Of a DNA stretch of 64,000 bases, positions 20,540-31,824 are shown piece by piece. Each line of letters begins with the position of its first letter. Position 1 is the stretch's first letter. The notes under the pieces were generated by a model that was not told where the DNA came from, did no database searches, and saw nothing but the letters and a program-made list of their open reading frames with translations. The position numbers were made by a program, and so were the translations under genes. The DNA comes from Spongilla lacustris (Eukaryota; Porifera; Demospongiae; Spongillida; Spongillidae): positions 10,545,869 to 10,609,868 of the forward strand of contig OX442416.1 of the NCBI GenBank assembly GCA_949361645.1, read 5' to 3'.

Positions 20540-21005
20540 CATTGGTTCATTTTTGGAGGTGTAATGGTTTGAAAGCTGTACTATATTTGGTTGATGGCAT
20601 ATTTGCATTACATTCAGGATTCCCTGGTAAAAGCGGGGTTGTTGGCTAATGCTGAAAAATCTGCTTGGGACCCTTCCACAAAAGCTCAGCGGTTGGTGTT
20701 TGAAATTGACCTTCAAAGGGGCTGTGTTTGTGTGCCTGACAATAAGCTATTGAGGCTTAAAGTGCTAGTGAAAGGTGTTAATAGGTCGAGTGGCATCAGG
20801 GCAAGATATTTAGCATCTCTGACAGGTAAAATTATGTCCATGGGCCTGGCCTGGGGACCTGTTGCTCGGCTAATGACTAGGGCAATGTACACACTGTTAG
20901 AAAGTAGAGTTATCTGGTGTGACATGTTACAATGGGCAGAGGATGCATGGGAGGAACTGCAATTCTGGACTGACTCACTTGCAAGCAACCGACATTATGT
21001 TATTA
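20540..21005 (+). pseudogene. DIRS-like reverse transcriptase/RNase H fragment, copy 1
   Basis: The frame starting at 20591 reads SLVKAGLLANAEKSAWDP, FEIDLQRGCVCVPDNKLLRL, then RYLASLTGKIMSMGLAWGP, VARLMTRAMYTLL and AWEELQFWTDSL. This series matches the reverse transcriptase to RNase H part of DIRS-type (tyrosine-recombinase) retrotransposons. A degraded catalytic box reading LVDG lies just upstream at 20587-20598 in another frame, so the enzyme is dead here. Both flanks are minisatellites (33-bp on the left, 24-bp on the right), and the rest of the element is absent. Confidence 0.7.
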
Positions 21006-21405
21006 TGTTATGTTATGGCCACTGGACCACTGTGTGTTATGGCCACTGGGCCACTATGTGTTATGGCCACTGGGCCACTATGTGTTATGGCCACTGGGCC
21101 ACTGTGTGTTATGGCCACTGGGCCACTGTGTGTTATGGCCACTGGGCCACTGTGTGTTATGACACTATGTGTTATGGCCACTGGGCCACTATGTGTTATG
21201 GCCACTGGGCCACTGTGTGTTATGGCCACTGGGCCACTGTGTGTTATGGCCACTGGGCCACTGTGTGTTATGACCACTGGGCCACTGTGTGTTATGGCCA
21301 CTGAGCCACTGTGTGTTATGGCCACTGAGCCACTGTGTGTTATGGCCACTGGGCCACTGTGTGTTATGGCCACTGAGCCACTATGTGTTATGGCCACTGG
21401 AGTTA
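21006..21405. repeat. 24-bp minisatellite, about 16 units
   Basis: The unit is TGTGTTATGGCCACTGGGCC plus ACTG, with GAGCC, GACC and TATG variants and one shortened unit (TGACACTATG). It follows the DIRS-like frame directly and extends it as an artificial GHWATVCY repeat. The second copy (39098-39617) has five more units. Confidence 0.95.
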
Positions 21406-22092
21406 TAACTATCTACCTGACCACCTTCTTTGCAGTATTGTATAGTACCTGTGTCTATGCATGTGTGTTGCATACATGTACATGTGTATGTGTTGTAGTG
21501 GTGGTGTGCATAATTGACAGTAACCTTTGTTGGTTAATGGTCATCTTGCATGGTACAGGCGGGAGTGTCAGCCACAATATAAGTGGCTAAGTACATGTAG
21601 GTGTGAGCACACTGGTCCCAAGTTCCCATAATACACACTTCTGTGCCTGCATCACACAATGTGCCCAATCGACTGATTGGAAGAGAATAGGGGGGCAGGG
21701 TGTGAACCCTCCCCCTGCATCCCTGACCTGTTGACCCAAGGAAGCTCTTGTCAGTGACGCACGTCACCAGCTGGGACTTCCTGTGACCAAGCCATGCATG
21801 GCTTGTTATGTCATATGGGGGAAGACTTGGGGAGACAGTCACCACATGGTGATGCTGGCCACCAAGTGGGTGATCTGGGTGGACAGCCAGGACACTGGCC
21901 CACGCTTGGGTCCCCAAATTAGAAGAACAAGCCCTGTAGGAAGTATGGGATTAGCTGGAAGTCATTGGCTGTAAAAGGTGTAGAATGATAATACAATGTA
22001 CATGTATATTCTTTTAAAAGAATTTCAAGTTAGGCTACCTGTACATGTACAGGAATATGCAATTGATGTGTTCATTGCATTTCATCCATTAG
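21406..22092. repeat. Intron upstream of exon C, with dispersed repeat
   Basis: 21565-21800 holds a repeat with the hairpin CAGCCACAATATAAGTGGCT and the segment ATACACACTTCTGTGCCTGC, then CTGACCTGTTGACCCAAGGA. Related copies are at 34.17, 39.78 and 41.9 kb, and partial ones at 27.8 and 62.6 kb. The origin is unknown; it is possibly an old retroelement. It ends with a TTCATCCATTAG acceptor. Confidence 0.6.
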
Positions 22093-22191
22093 AATGGTTG
22101 GAGTCCATTGATGAAAGCATGTGAGAATGGACATCTTGATGTAGTAAAGAATCTCATTGAAGCTGGAGCCAGTATCAATCAGGCCAATAAG
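22093..22191 (+). CDS. Ankyrin-repeat exon C
   Basis: 99 bp with a CATCCATTAG acceptor and AAG/GTTGGT donor. Motifs are NGWSPLMKACENGHLDVVKN and LIEAGASINQANK. The recently duplicated partner, exon I, differs by one residue (K to I after SPLM). It is followed 185 bp later by a transposase fragment in the same orientation. Confidence 0.8.
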
Positions 22192-22376
22192 GTTGGTGTG
22201 GCATCAGTGCTCAGTTGATGGTTTACATATATTGCATACATTGACTAGCTATAATGTGCACCTGTGCATAGTACAAAAAAAATTGGTGTTTAGTACAATT
22301 ATTCATTGCTTGTAATGAAGCACTTTAACGACAACCAAGAAACGTTGTATAGAAGAAGTCCATATGTGTACATGTG

Positions 22377-22758
22377 TGGCATCTAGACAAGGGATCCATG
22401 ACTTCATCAAGCGGTACGAAGTAACGGGATCAATTGGAAGGCGGCCTGGCAGTGGGAGGAAATCAAAAGTGACGGACGTGATTAGAGCACTAGTGGACCA
22501 ACAGATGAGGGCAGACGACGAAACTAGTGCGTTTCAGCTGCATAAGCTGCTCATTTCGAAGGGCCACTACCTGTCGATTCGAACCATACTCCGCTGCAGG
22601 CAAGCGCTGGGATGGACATTTCGCGGCAGCGCGTATTGTCAAATGATCAGGGTGGCTAATAAAGCAAAGCGCCTCAACTGGGCAACAGCTAATCTTGCTG
22701 AAGCCAACGGCGGTTTCCAAGACGTTGTCTGGTCTGACGAGAGTACTGTTCAACTCGA
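22377..22758 (+). pseudogene. Captured fragment of Tc1 transposase exon 1, copy 1
   Basis: These 382 bases match 42644-43025 of the Tc1 gene with no difference that I could see. The fragment starts inside the helix-turn-helix (ASRQGIHDFIKRYEV), includes the GSGRKSK linker and ends just after the first catalytic Asp (WSDES). The second half of the catalytic domain is missing. It joins directly to a retrotransposon-tail sequence (CTATGTCGACCTCTTATTG). The open frame runs from 22364 to 22783. Confidence 0.92.
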
Positions 22759-22764
22759 ACCACC

Positions 22765-22960
22765 TATGTCGACCTCTTATTGAGGTTACATCAACCATCT
22801 ACAGTCGCCTTAGCCTCATCCTCATGAGGCAGAATGCCAGGGCAATTTTGGCCAGATGTGTCTCACCAACTACATCTTGTGACCTTTAGTAGTAGTGTTT
22901 TAATAAACAGTTGTGAGCAGGTCATAGATAGTATAGTAAAATGTTACTACATGTACATGT
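22765..22960 (+). pseudogene. Retrotransposon RT tail remnant, copy 1
   Basis: Codes in one frame for LCRPLIEVTSTIYSRLSLIL and MRQNARAILAR, then a stop and a TTTTAATAAACAG polyadenylation-like signal. It is the 3' part of the longer copy at 34815-35130, here fused to the transposase fragment. Confidence 0.7.
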
Positions 22961-22999
22961 ATTGTTATTTAATTTGTTTAGGAAGGTATAAACACTACA

Positions 23000-23470
23000 T
23001 GTAAACTGAATCATATTCATACCTTGTGATTTACACACACACACACACACACACGAGAATACACACCCCATACCAGTGAGCAGCCACACCCCACACTAGT
23101 GCACACCCTTACATGTACACACCCCACACCAGTGCATACCCTTACATATACATGTACACACCCCACACCAGTGCACACCCTTATTGTGCATACATTGACT
23201 AGCTCACTATGTAAATATTGTGCACCTCCATGTGTGCATAGTACAAGACATGCATGATATTGTCATCAAACATTTTAGCTGTTCTACATGTGTACATTCA
23301 TTTTGATAAGCAACCAGAAGAAGGATTTGGTACCTTACCATGAAGGCTAGTCTTACATGTACATTTTTTGTGGCAAAATTGATCTTGTTAGTCAGTCTGC
23401 AATACAAAATCTAATATTTTAAAACTTCATGAATATGATACATGTAAATGTACGTGTGCATTAGTATTGT
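23000..23470. repeat. Short 33-bp array and intronic repeat
   Basis: The AAACTGAATCATATTCAT lead-in, a (CA)n run, about three minisatellite units (23090-23185), then the GCATACATTGACTAGCTCAC cassette. It is very similar to 2120-2480 and shows the uninterrupted form of the site used by the gypsy element. Confidence 0.8.
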
Positions 23471-24085
23471 ATCAGTGCACACCCTTATATGTACATGTAC
23501 ACACCCCACACCAATGCGCACCCTTACAAGTACACACCCCACACTAGTGCACACCCTTACATGTACACATCCCTCACCAGTGCACACACATACATGTACA
23601 CACCCCACACTTACATGTACACACCCCACACCAGTGCACACCCTTACATGTACACACCCCACACCAGTGCACACCCTTACATGTACACACCCCACACCAG
23701 TTCACACCCTTACGTGTACACACCCCACACCAGTGCACACCCTTACATGTACAGACCCCATACCAGTGCACACCCTTACATGTACACACTTCACACCAGT
23801 GCACACCCTTACATTACACACCCCATACCAGTGCACACCCTTACATATACACACCCCACAACAGTGCACACCCTTACATGTACACACCCCACATCAGTGC
23901 ACACCCTTACATGTACACACCCCACACCAGTGTACACCCTTACATTTACACACCCCACACCAGTGCACACCCTTACATTTACACACCCCACACCAGTGCA
24001 CACCCTTACATGTACATGTACACACCCCACACTAGGGCACACTCTTTTTACATGTACACACTTCACACCCCACACCAGGGGGTGT
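23471..24085. repeat. 33-bp minisatellite, about 18 units
   Basis: Starts after GTATTGTATCAGTGCACACC with CATGTACATGTACACACC, includes CACATCCCTCACCAGTGCAC variants, and ends CACTTCACACCCCACACCAG followed by an inverted-sense segment GGGGTGTGTCCCTTGTACAC. The same start and end occur at 32330-32735. Confidence 0.95.
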
Positions 24086-24749
24086 GCCCTTGTACACTTA
24101 TGGGGTGTGTCCCTTGTACACTGGTGAGGTGTGTCCCTAAAACAAAACATTCAGATCTGCATGTACAAAGTGGAGGCCTTGTTGTGTGTGAACTGTGAAA
24201 AGCACTACAAAAGCAATGTTCTCAAGATGTGCTGGGTCTAACTCATTGCCTTAAACAAGTCTCCACTTTGCACAGGCAGATCTGAAAGTTTTGTTGTAAA
24301 CTTTTATGAGGCAACTTGAAGGTAGAAGTACTGTACACATGGCAGTGATGTTTATTAAAACAAATCCCAACAATACCTGCTTACATTCTTCACCATGACA
24401 ACAATCTTGGAAGCCATAAAAAAATACTTGTGCTTATATTATTAAACACAATCTGCTGAGTCATTCTAGTTGATTAAACCACATGGGGCTTGAGCTTGGA
24501 TAGCTGTGATGAAATGGTTACAGGGGTGTATATGTGTGGTGTGTGTGTGTGTGATAGTGCATGTTCGATAGCCCATAAATCTTGGACTGTCTGCAATTAT
24601 AAATCAGACTTCATATGATTTGTGTGCATTAGTATAGTACGTGTACTCAAGAATATAATAATAGCTCACCTATTAGTATTTGAATTTTTGCTATGTGTAC
24701 ATTATACAAGAATATGCGATTGATGTGTTAACTACATTTAATCCATTAG
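24086..24749. other. Intronic sequence, repeated at 27.16 and 32.7 kb
   Basis: Landmarks TTCTCAAGATGTGCTGGGTC and CTCCACTTTGCACAGGCAG are shared with 27.24-27.35 and 32.83-32.90 kb. No gene. It ends at the ACATTTAATCCATTAG acceptor. Confidence 0.6.
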
Positions 24750-24848
24750 GATGGTTATAGTCCATTGTATGTAGCAAGTGAGAAAGGGCATTGTGATGTC
24801 GTAAAGAAGCTCATTGAAGCTGGAGCCAATGTCAATCAGGCCGATAAG
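24750..24848 (+). CDS. Ankyrin-repeat exon D
   Basis: 99 bp, acceptor AATCCATTAG, donor AAG/GTTGGT. Motifs are DGYSPLYVASEKGHCDVVKK and LIEAGANVNQADK. This is the SPLY subtype shared with exons E, G and H. Intact. Confidence 0.8.
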
Positions 24849-24994
24849 GTTGGTGTGGCATCAGTGCTCAGCTGATGGTTTACATGTATTGCATACATTG
24901 ACTAGCTCACTATGTAAGTATTATTTGAATTTTTGCTACATGTACATTATACAAGAATATGCGATTGATGTGTTAACTACATTTAATCCATTAG

Positions 24995-25093
24995 GATGGT
25001 TATAGTCCATTGTATGCAGCAAGTGAGGATGGACATCTTGATATAGTAAAGTATCTCATTGAAGCCTGAGCCAATGTTAATCAGGCCAATAAG
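24995..25093 (+). pseudogene. Decayed ankyrin exon E
   Basis: Same acceptor and length as D, reading DGYSPLYAASEDGHLDIVKY. The Ala-Gly pair after LIE has become GCC TGA, creating a stop. The splice donor is also gone: AAG is followed by CGGATGG instead of GTTGGTG, through a small deletion. Both changes prevent normal use. Confidence 0.8.
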
Positions 25094-25392
25094 CGGATGG
25101 TTTACGCATACATTGACTAGCTCACTATGTAAATATTGTGCACCTCCATGTGTGCATAGTACAAGACATGCATGATATTGTCATCAAACATTTTAGCAGT
25201 TGTACATGTGTACATGCATTTTGATAAGCAACCAGAAGAAGGATTTGGTTCCTTTCATGAACGCTAGTCTTAAATATATATTTTTTGTGGCAAAATTGAT
25301 CATGTTAGTCACAGTCTGCAATACAAAATCTAATATTTTAAAACTTCATGAATATGATACATGTAATTGTACGTGTGCATTAGTATTGCATC
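25094..25392. repeat. Intronic cassette after exon E
   Basis: The standard GCATACATTGACTAGCTCAC to AAGCAACCAGAAGAAGGATT segment, without the leading GTTGGTGTGG part. Confidence 0.75.
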
Positions 25393-25830
25393 AGTGCACA
25401 CCCTTATATGTACATGTACACACCCCACACCAATGCGCACCCTTACAAGTACACACCCCACACTAGTGCACACCCTTACATGTACATGTACACATCCCTC
25501 ACCAGTGCACACACATACATGTACACACCCCACACCAGTGCACACCCTTACATGTACACACCCCACACCAGTGCACACCCTTACATGTACACACCCCACA
25601 CTAGTGCACACCCTTACATGTACACATCCCTCACCAGTGCACACACATACATGTACACACCCCACACCAGTGCACACCCTTACATGTACACACCCCACAC
25701 CAGTGCACACCCTTACATGTACACACCCCACACCAGTGCACACCCTTACATGTACACACTCCACACCAGTGCACACTCTTACATGTACATGTACGCATCC
25801 CACACCAGTTCACACTCCACATCTTGTACG
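25393..25830. repeat. 33-bp minisatellite, about 13 units
   Basis: The first units copy those at 23471 exactly in order (ATGTACATGTACACACC, CAATGCGCAC, ACAAGTACAC, ACTAGTGCAC, CATCCCTCACC). The CATCCCTCACC block then recurs, showing a higher-order repeat of about 165 bp inside the array. Confidence 0.95.
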
Positions 25831-26560
25831 AGGACATGTACATAGGATACCTGCTTTAATGGGCAGTATTCGCAACAATTGATATCTAAAAAAATAAATT
25901 ATATTTGCCCCCCACCCCCCTCCCCCAACATGTACACAAAAGTCATTTGGCATTTACCCCCACACACTCACACGCACATTCACACACACACTCACACACA
26001 TATAAGCACACATCTCATCCCTACTACCACATCCCCTCATCACCATAACCTACCATCACACCTCCATATCATCTCACCTACACCCTGAGGAACACCTTTC
26101 ACACAACTTAACCCCTCCTTATTAATTATTATCACAGGGATCAGTGTCATCTTTCCCTTACATCTCGTAACACACTACCCTGCTTACCATCATATACCAC
26201 ACCTCCATACCATCATCACATTCACCCTCGGAATCATACTCATACACCATACTAGACAATTTATTACACACCCTATTTCAAACACCAGTGTGCACACCGT
26301 TTTTGGAGCAATACCATCAAATAAATTGTAGCATGTGGAAATACAAACTGTATATACAGTGTACTCTCAGTCCATATGGGCATGGGCACCCCCAGCTTTT
26401 CTGGAGGGGGGGGGGGCAGGATAGGGCAACGGGGCATCTTTTGACAGTCGTGAATACGTTGTCCCCTTTCGGCCATTTCAACCAGCAGGATGGGGAGGGA
26501 GGGAGTGCTGTCAGCTTTTGACCAATTCAACCAGCAGGGGGGGGGGGGGGGGTACGAGTT
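25831..26560. repeat. Dispersed G-rich cassette, copy 2 (truncated)
   Basis: Matches copy 1 from CTTGTACGAGGACATGTACA to the poly-G after ACCAATTCAACCAGCAG, where it stops abruptly at unrelated sequence. Confidence 0.8.
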
Positions 26561-26967
26561 TCGAAAATAGTTTTGTTCTCTACAACCACGCGGTTTTGTG
26601 TCTTCAAACAAACACAAAACTGCTTGTTTTTGCCTTCTTGTACGATGACGACAACAAGGTAAGCCATCCGCTCGTCAGGAGTCTTGTTAGAAGCGGGTCG
26701 CATTTTCTAATGACATTCATAATCGGGGTCAAATCCTATATGAGAGTTACTAACGTAACTCTCGATAACCACATTACGTAGGTGGCGCTTGCGAGACTAT
26801 GTACGTGTACATGCACGGTGTAGCACATGCAAACCGCTCTATTCATGACATTACGATGTCCGATATTTGGGGGGGCTATAGCCCACCCATGCCCCCCCCC
26901 CCCCCCCTTCCGCCGCCCCTGGGTTAATAATCTATGCTGTCACAGTTGTTATTCGTTATCTTCTGTG
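26561..26967. other. Unique insert beside the truncated cassette
   Basis: Contains an open stretch ending TACGATGACGACAACAAG followed by GTAAGCC, a good donor-like sequence, then a C-rich run. It could be a captured exon, but no acceptor or family is evident. Confidence 0.3.
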
Positions 26968-27160
26968 TGCACCCTTACATGTACATACCCCATACCAGTA
27001 CACACCCTTACATGTACACACTCCATACCAGTGCACACCCTTACATGTACACACCCCACACCAGTGCACACCCTTACACTCCACACCAGTGCACACCCTT
27101 ACATGTACACACCCCACACCAGTGCACACCCTTATATGTATACACACTTCACACCAGGGG
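26968..27160. repeat. 33-bp minisatellite, about 6 units
   Basis: Includes one unit shortened by 12 bp (CCCTTACACTCCACACC). It ends CACTTCACACCAGGGGGTGT. Confidence 0.92.
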
Positions 27161-28734
27161 GTGTGCCCATGTACAAAGGAGAAAACTTCTACGATGAGAC
27201 TTATGATAGAGTGTTTTGACATAAGTTTTTGCGAGCAAAAGCAATGTTCTCAAGATATGCTGGGTCTATATTACTGACTAGTAACTCAATGCCATAAGTC
27301 TCCAGTTTGCACAGGCAGATCTGAATGATTTTTATAGGCATTTGTGAGGCGACTTGAAAGTATAAGTACACATGGCAGTGATGTTTCTTAAACGAATCAC
27401 AACTGTACCTGCTTATATTAGTGCTGTGTAAATGGTAGTACAAGACATGTTTCATCTACAACGTGATATTTCCATCAAACACTTTAGCAGTTGTACATGT
27501 ACCTATTATTTAATCCTTGCCGGCCAGTATGGCTGAATGTGTTCACAAATTTGTGAATTTAGTTTCCAATCAGGGTTACATGCGCATGTACAAATGTACC
27601 TGTAATGCTTTGCAATATTGTGAATTATCAGTTGAAATGATCATCCAGGCGTGGTAGGGGGTCCGGATCCCCCAGCTCTTTCATCGCGTGATCTGTAATA
27701 GCAATCATGTGTGTATATTAGTTGACGTAATCAATTATCCGCCATATTGGTGCTCGGGTATTCGGCTCTTTTAAACGTAAAACATGTCAACACTTCTGTG
27801 CCTGCTTTGCCCAGTTGATTGATTGCCAGAGAATAGGGTACCATGGCGAGTACCTCCTCCCCCTGCCCCCTCAGCATCCTTGACCTGATCTGTTGACTTA
27901 GGGAAGCCCCGTGAATGACGCAGATCACCTCCCAGTGATGAAGCCATGCGTGGCTTGTTAGGTCATATGGGGGGGAGGGGATTGTGCTTGTTCATACTGA
28001 TGCGAAATTGTAACTTGAGGAATAAACATACATGTAAATCAGGGCCGTAGATAACTTTTATAGTTTGAGGGGGGCACAATAGGTCTAATTAAGTTATTTC
28101 TAATATTCGTCAGTTTATAGGCATGTTACATACAATTTGATTTGAACCATGCATGCGCACGTTATCATACACTCATTAAGGAAAACTCCCGGCGAGTGGC
28201 TTGCATGCTTTCTACTAGCACTTGAGTGAAGTATTTATTACCCCAAGTTTGTTGCCTGGACTTCGGAGTCCTCCTTTGAAGATATTGGCACAATATACTT
28301 CAATATTGACATTGCAATTGGCACGCACGTGATTGCACTTTAAATAATTGATATGTTACAGAAATTTTTGGGGGGTGGGGGCGCGTGCCCCCCCAAGCAC
28401 CCCTACTGCCTTGTAAATGTAAATGTTGAATACTTGATGTATCACAACTACAATGTATGATGTTTAACAATTGTGATGTGATGAAACCATGTAAATGTAT
28501 GGAAAACTTGAATGCAATGTCTTGCATGGTGCCATGCATACGTGTACATTTTTAAATGTGTATATTAAGGAGCAGCTTAATGCATTTACATGTAAAAAGT
28601 ACATACATGTGTGACTGTCTCTGTGTACTGTGCTAGTTAGAGTGTGTACATGTATGTTGCCCAATTTCAAATGGTTAAATATGACCCTTTTGCAGCATTC
28701 AAAGTACATGTACCACTGTATACTCTTCCATTAG
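27161..28734. other. Intronic sequence upstream of exon F
   Basis: 27.16-27.5 kb matches the post-array sequence at 24.1 and 32.7 kb. 27.78-27.97 kb holds a copy of the ACTTCTGTGCCTGC repeat. 28.07-28.73 kb copies the sequence before exon B (CGTCAGTTTATAGGCATG onwards). No gene seen. Confidence 0.6.
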
Positions 28735-28833
28735 GATGGTCGGAGTCCATTGTGGACAGCTAGTTTTAATGGACATCTTGATGTCGTAAAGACGCTCATT
28801 GAAGCTGGAGCCAATGCCAATCAGGCCGATAAG
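28735..28833 (+). CDS. Ankyrin-repeat exon F
   Basis: 99 bp, acceptor TCTTCCATTAG, donor AAG/GTTGGT. Motifs are DGRSPLWTASFNGHLDVVKT and LIEAGANANQADK. It is the sister of exon B, differing at a few residues; flanking introns are also sisters. Confidence 0.8.
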
Positions 28834-29289
28834 GTTGGTGTGGCATCAGTGCTCAGTTGATGGTTTACATGTATTGCATACATTGACTAGCTCACTATGT
28901 ATATAATGTGCACCTCCATGTGTGCATAGTACAAGACATGCATGATATTGTCATCAAACATTTTAGCTGTTGTACATGTGTACATGCATTTTGATAAGCA
29001 ACCAGAAGAAGTATTTGGTTCCTGTACATGAACGCTAGTCTTAAATATATATTTTGTGGCAAAATTGATCATGTTAGTCACAATTTTGCGTTGTGCGTAT
29101 GTTTGTTTGTACATGTATAAATGTATGTGTGGTGTGTGTGAATGTGTGTCTTCAATAGCCCATATATCTTGGAAAGTCTGTAATAATAAATCTAATTTTT
29201 TTAAACTTCATATGATACATGTACATGTACATGTACATGTACGTGTGCATTAGTATTGTATCAATTTCAAAACTGCGCTACATTGTGAT
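28834..29289. repeat. Intronic cassette after exon F
   Basis: Same order of landmarks as after exon B, including GTATGTTTGTTTGTACATGT and the CATGTACATGTACATGTAC run at 29215-29240. Confidence 0.8.
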
Positions 29290-31010
29290 ATTACAGTGCA
29301 CACCCTTACATGTACATATCCCTCACCAGTGCACACCCTTACATATACATGTACACATCTCTCACCAGTGCACACTCCACATCTTGTACGAGGACATGTA
29401 CATAGGATACCTGCTTTAATGAGCATTATTCGCAACTATTGATATCTTAAAAAATAATTTACCTCCCCCAACATGTACACAAAAGTCATTTGGCATTTAC
29501 CCCCACACACTCACACGCACATTCACACACACACTCACACACATACAAACACACATCTCACCCCTACTACCACATCCCCTCATCACCATAACCTACCATC
29601 ACACCTCCATATCATCTCACCTACACCCTGAGGAACACCTTTCACACAACTTAACCCCTCCTTATTAATTATTATCACAGGGATCAGTGTCATCTTTCCC
29701 TTACATCTCGTAACACACTACCCTGCTTACCATCATATACCACACCTCCATACCATCATCACATTTCACCCTCGGAATCATACTCGTACACCATACCAGA
29801 CAATTTAGTACACACCCTATTTCAAACACCAGTGTGCACCGTTTTTGGAGCAATACCATGAAATAAATTGTAGCATGTGGAAATACAAACTGTATATACA
29901 GTGTACTCTCAGTCCATATGGGCATGGGCACCCCCAGCTTTTCTGGAAGGGGGCGGGGCAGGATAGGGCAACGGGGCGCCTTTTGACAGTCGTGAATACG
30001 TTGTCCTCTTTCGGCCATTTCAACCAGCAGGATGGAGAGGGACGGAGTGTTGTCAGCTTTTGACCAATTCAACCAGCAGAGGGGGGGGGGGGGGGGGCAG
30101 GGCGCTGTCCGCTTTCAGCCGATCAATACAATTGGTCAGGTGTCCGCGCTATTGGCCGATTCAATCAGTGGGGGGAGGGTAGGGTGTTGTCCACTTTCAG
30201 CCAATTCAGCCAGTGGGGGGTGCGCATGTATAAAAGCTTTTATTACAAGGGGGGTGGGGGGGGGGGGCACCATTCAGTCCTGAAAATGGTGGGGGGGGGG
30301 GGGGGGGGGGGGCTATGGCCCCCCTGTCCCCTCCCCTTCCACCTGGTGATGCCCGTGATGGGTGTGCAGCTTTTGATACAACTGTTGAAATGCAAAAGAT
30401 CCACATTGTCAAATTTTCTAGTCCTAAAATAGATTTCTCTAAATGATTTAATTGCTTGCAGTGGCAAAATTGATCCTTTAATGATGTAATTGTTATTTTA
30501 ATGTTAGTCACAATTTGGCATTGTGTGTAGCATGTAGTGTGTATGTTTGGGTGTACATGTATATGTGTGGTGTGTGTGTGTGTGTGTGATTGTGTGTGTT
30601 CGATAGCCCATAAATCTTGGACAGTCTGCAATTATCAAACTTCATATGATATGTGTGCATTAGTATAGTATCAATTTCACACTGCACCATCTTCAGTTTG
30701 CTGACCAGAGAAATGAGATGTAAATGTTAATGATCATGGGGGGGGAGGGGTACAAGATATCACCCATTGTGCCCTTACATCAGGACTAGTGTAAATACAT
30801 CGTAAGGAGCAATTAAGCTTTGATACATTCATACACAACTACATGTTGTAATACGTGCACTGCATGTGTGTGGAAAAACTTATTTGTACAACATTGCAGT
30901 ATAAAACACTACATGAAAACTGAATCATATTCATACATTGTCATTTACACACACACACACACACACACACACGAGAATACACACCCCATACCAGTAAACA
31001 GCCACACCCC
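29290..31010. repeat. Short array plus G-rich cassette, copy 3
   Basis: Two to three degenerate minisatellite units (29295-29370), then the full cassette: CTTGTACGAGGACATGTACA, (CA)n, CAAACTGTATATACAGTGTA, G runs with CAATTCAACCAG units, ATAGCCCATAAATCTTGGAC, and a (CA)n lead-in at 30945-30975. Confidence 0.8.
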
Positions 31011-31265
31011 ACACTAGTGCACACCTTTACATGTACACACCCCACACCAGTGCATACCCTTACATGTATACACCCCACACCAGTGCACACCCTTACATGT
31101 GTACACACCCCACACCAGTGCACACCCTTACATGTATACACTCCACACCAGTGCACACCTTTACATGTACACACCCTACACCAGTGCACACTCTTAAATG
31201 TACACACCCTGCACCAGTGCACACCCTTACATGTACACACCCTGCACCAGTGCACACCCTTATAG
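31011..31265. repeat. 33-bp minisatellite, about 8 units
   Basis: Some units carry CACCCTGCACCAGTGCAC. It ends GCACACCCTTATAGAAATAGG, the same junction as the array ending at 34812. Confidence 0.93.
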
Positions 31266-31480
31266 AAATAGGTGTTCAAAATCTGGAATAGTTGTCGAGG
31301 CATGTGCCCTTAGAGTCGCCTTAGCCTCATCCTCATGAGGCAGAATGCCAGGGCAATTTTGGCCAGATGGGTCTCACCAACTACATCTTATGACTTTTAG
31401 TTGTAGTGTTTTAATAAACAGTTGTAAGCAGGTCATAGATAGTATAGTAAAATGTTACTACATGTATTGTTAATTAAATT
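31266..31480 (+). pseudogene. Retrotransposon RT tail remnant, short copy
   Basis: GGTGTTCAAAATCTGGAATA and GAGGCATGTGCCCTTAGAG, then a jump to GTCGCCTTAGCCTCATCCTC. Compared with 34815-35130 about 140 bp is missing in the middle. It ends in the same TTTTAATAAACAG signal. Confidence 0.65.
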
Positions 31481-31749
31481 AATAACTTGTTTAGGAAGGT
31501 TTTCTACCTGTGTTCCATCTTGCTAGAGTGCATATGCTGCATGGGGGTATTATCATTTAAATACATAATGTAATGTTCTGTTTGTCCTTTATATACAATA
31601 AGTTAATTAATTTGATCAATAGAAGTCATATCATATGTACGTGTACACAAGAATATAATAATAGCTCAGCTATTAGTATTTGAATTTTTGCTACATGTAC
31701 ATTGTACAAGAATATGTGATTGATGTGTTAACTACATTTAATCCATTAG
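31481..31749. repeat. Intron upstream of exon G
   Basis: Shared with the region before exon H (35.16-35.44 kb): AACTTGTTTAGGAAGGTTTT, CATGGGGGTATTATCATTTA, AATATAATAATAGCTCAGCT. No gene. Confidence 0.7.
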
Positions 31750-31824
31750 GATGGTTATAGTCCATTGTATGTAGCAAGTCAGAATGGGGATCTTGATGTA
31801 ATAAATGTCAATCAGGCCAATAAG
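31750..31824 (+). CDS. Shortened ankyrin exon G
   Basis: 75 bp instead of 99, with intact CCATTAG acceptor and AAG/GTTGGT donor. It reads DGYSPLYVASQNGDLDVINV then NQANK. Eight codons (24 bp) covering the second helix are missing in frame. The reading frame survives, but the module would not fold as a complete ankyrin repeat. It could be a decaying exon or a tolerated partial repeat. Confidence 0.65.

Larger units (their letters stand above)
18340..22967. repeat. Recent segmental duplication, copy 1
   Basis: Nearly identical to 36435-41178. The offset is 18092-18095 bp up to the 24-bp minisatellite and 18212 afterwards, a 120-bp difference equal to five 24-bp units. Substitutions are few; one is the codon change AAA to ATA in the ankyrin exon (22117 region). 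It contains the G-rich cassette, a 33-bp array, a DIRS-like fragment, a 24-bp array, an ankyrin exon and a transposase fragment. Confidence 0.95.

Noticed and set aside
20919..21590. Frames with GHWATVCY or MATGPLCV repeats (also 39011-39802)
   Set aside because: They are translations of the 24-bp minisatellite appended to a dead retrotransposon fragment.
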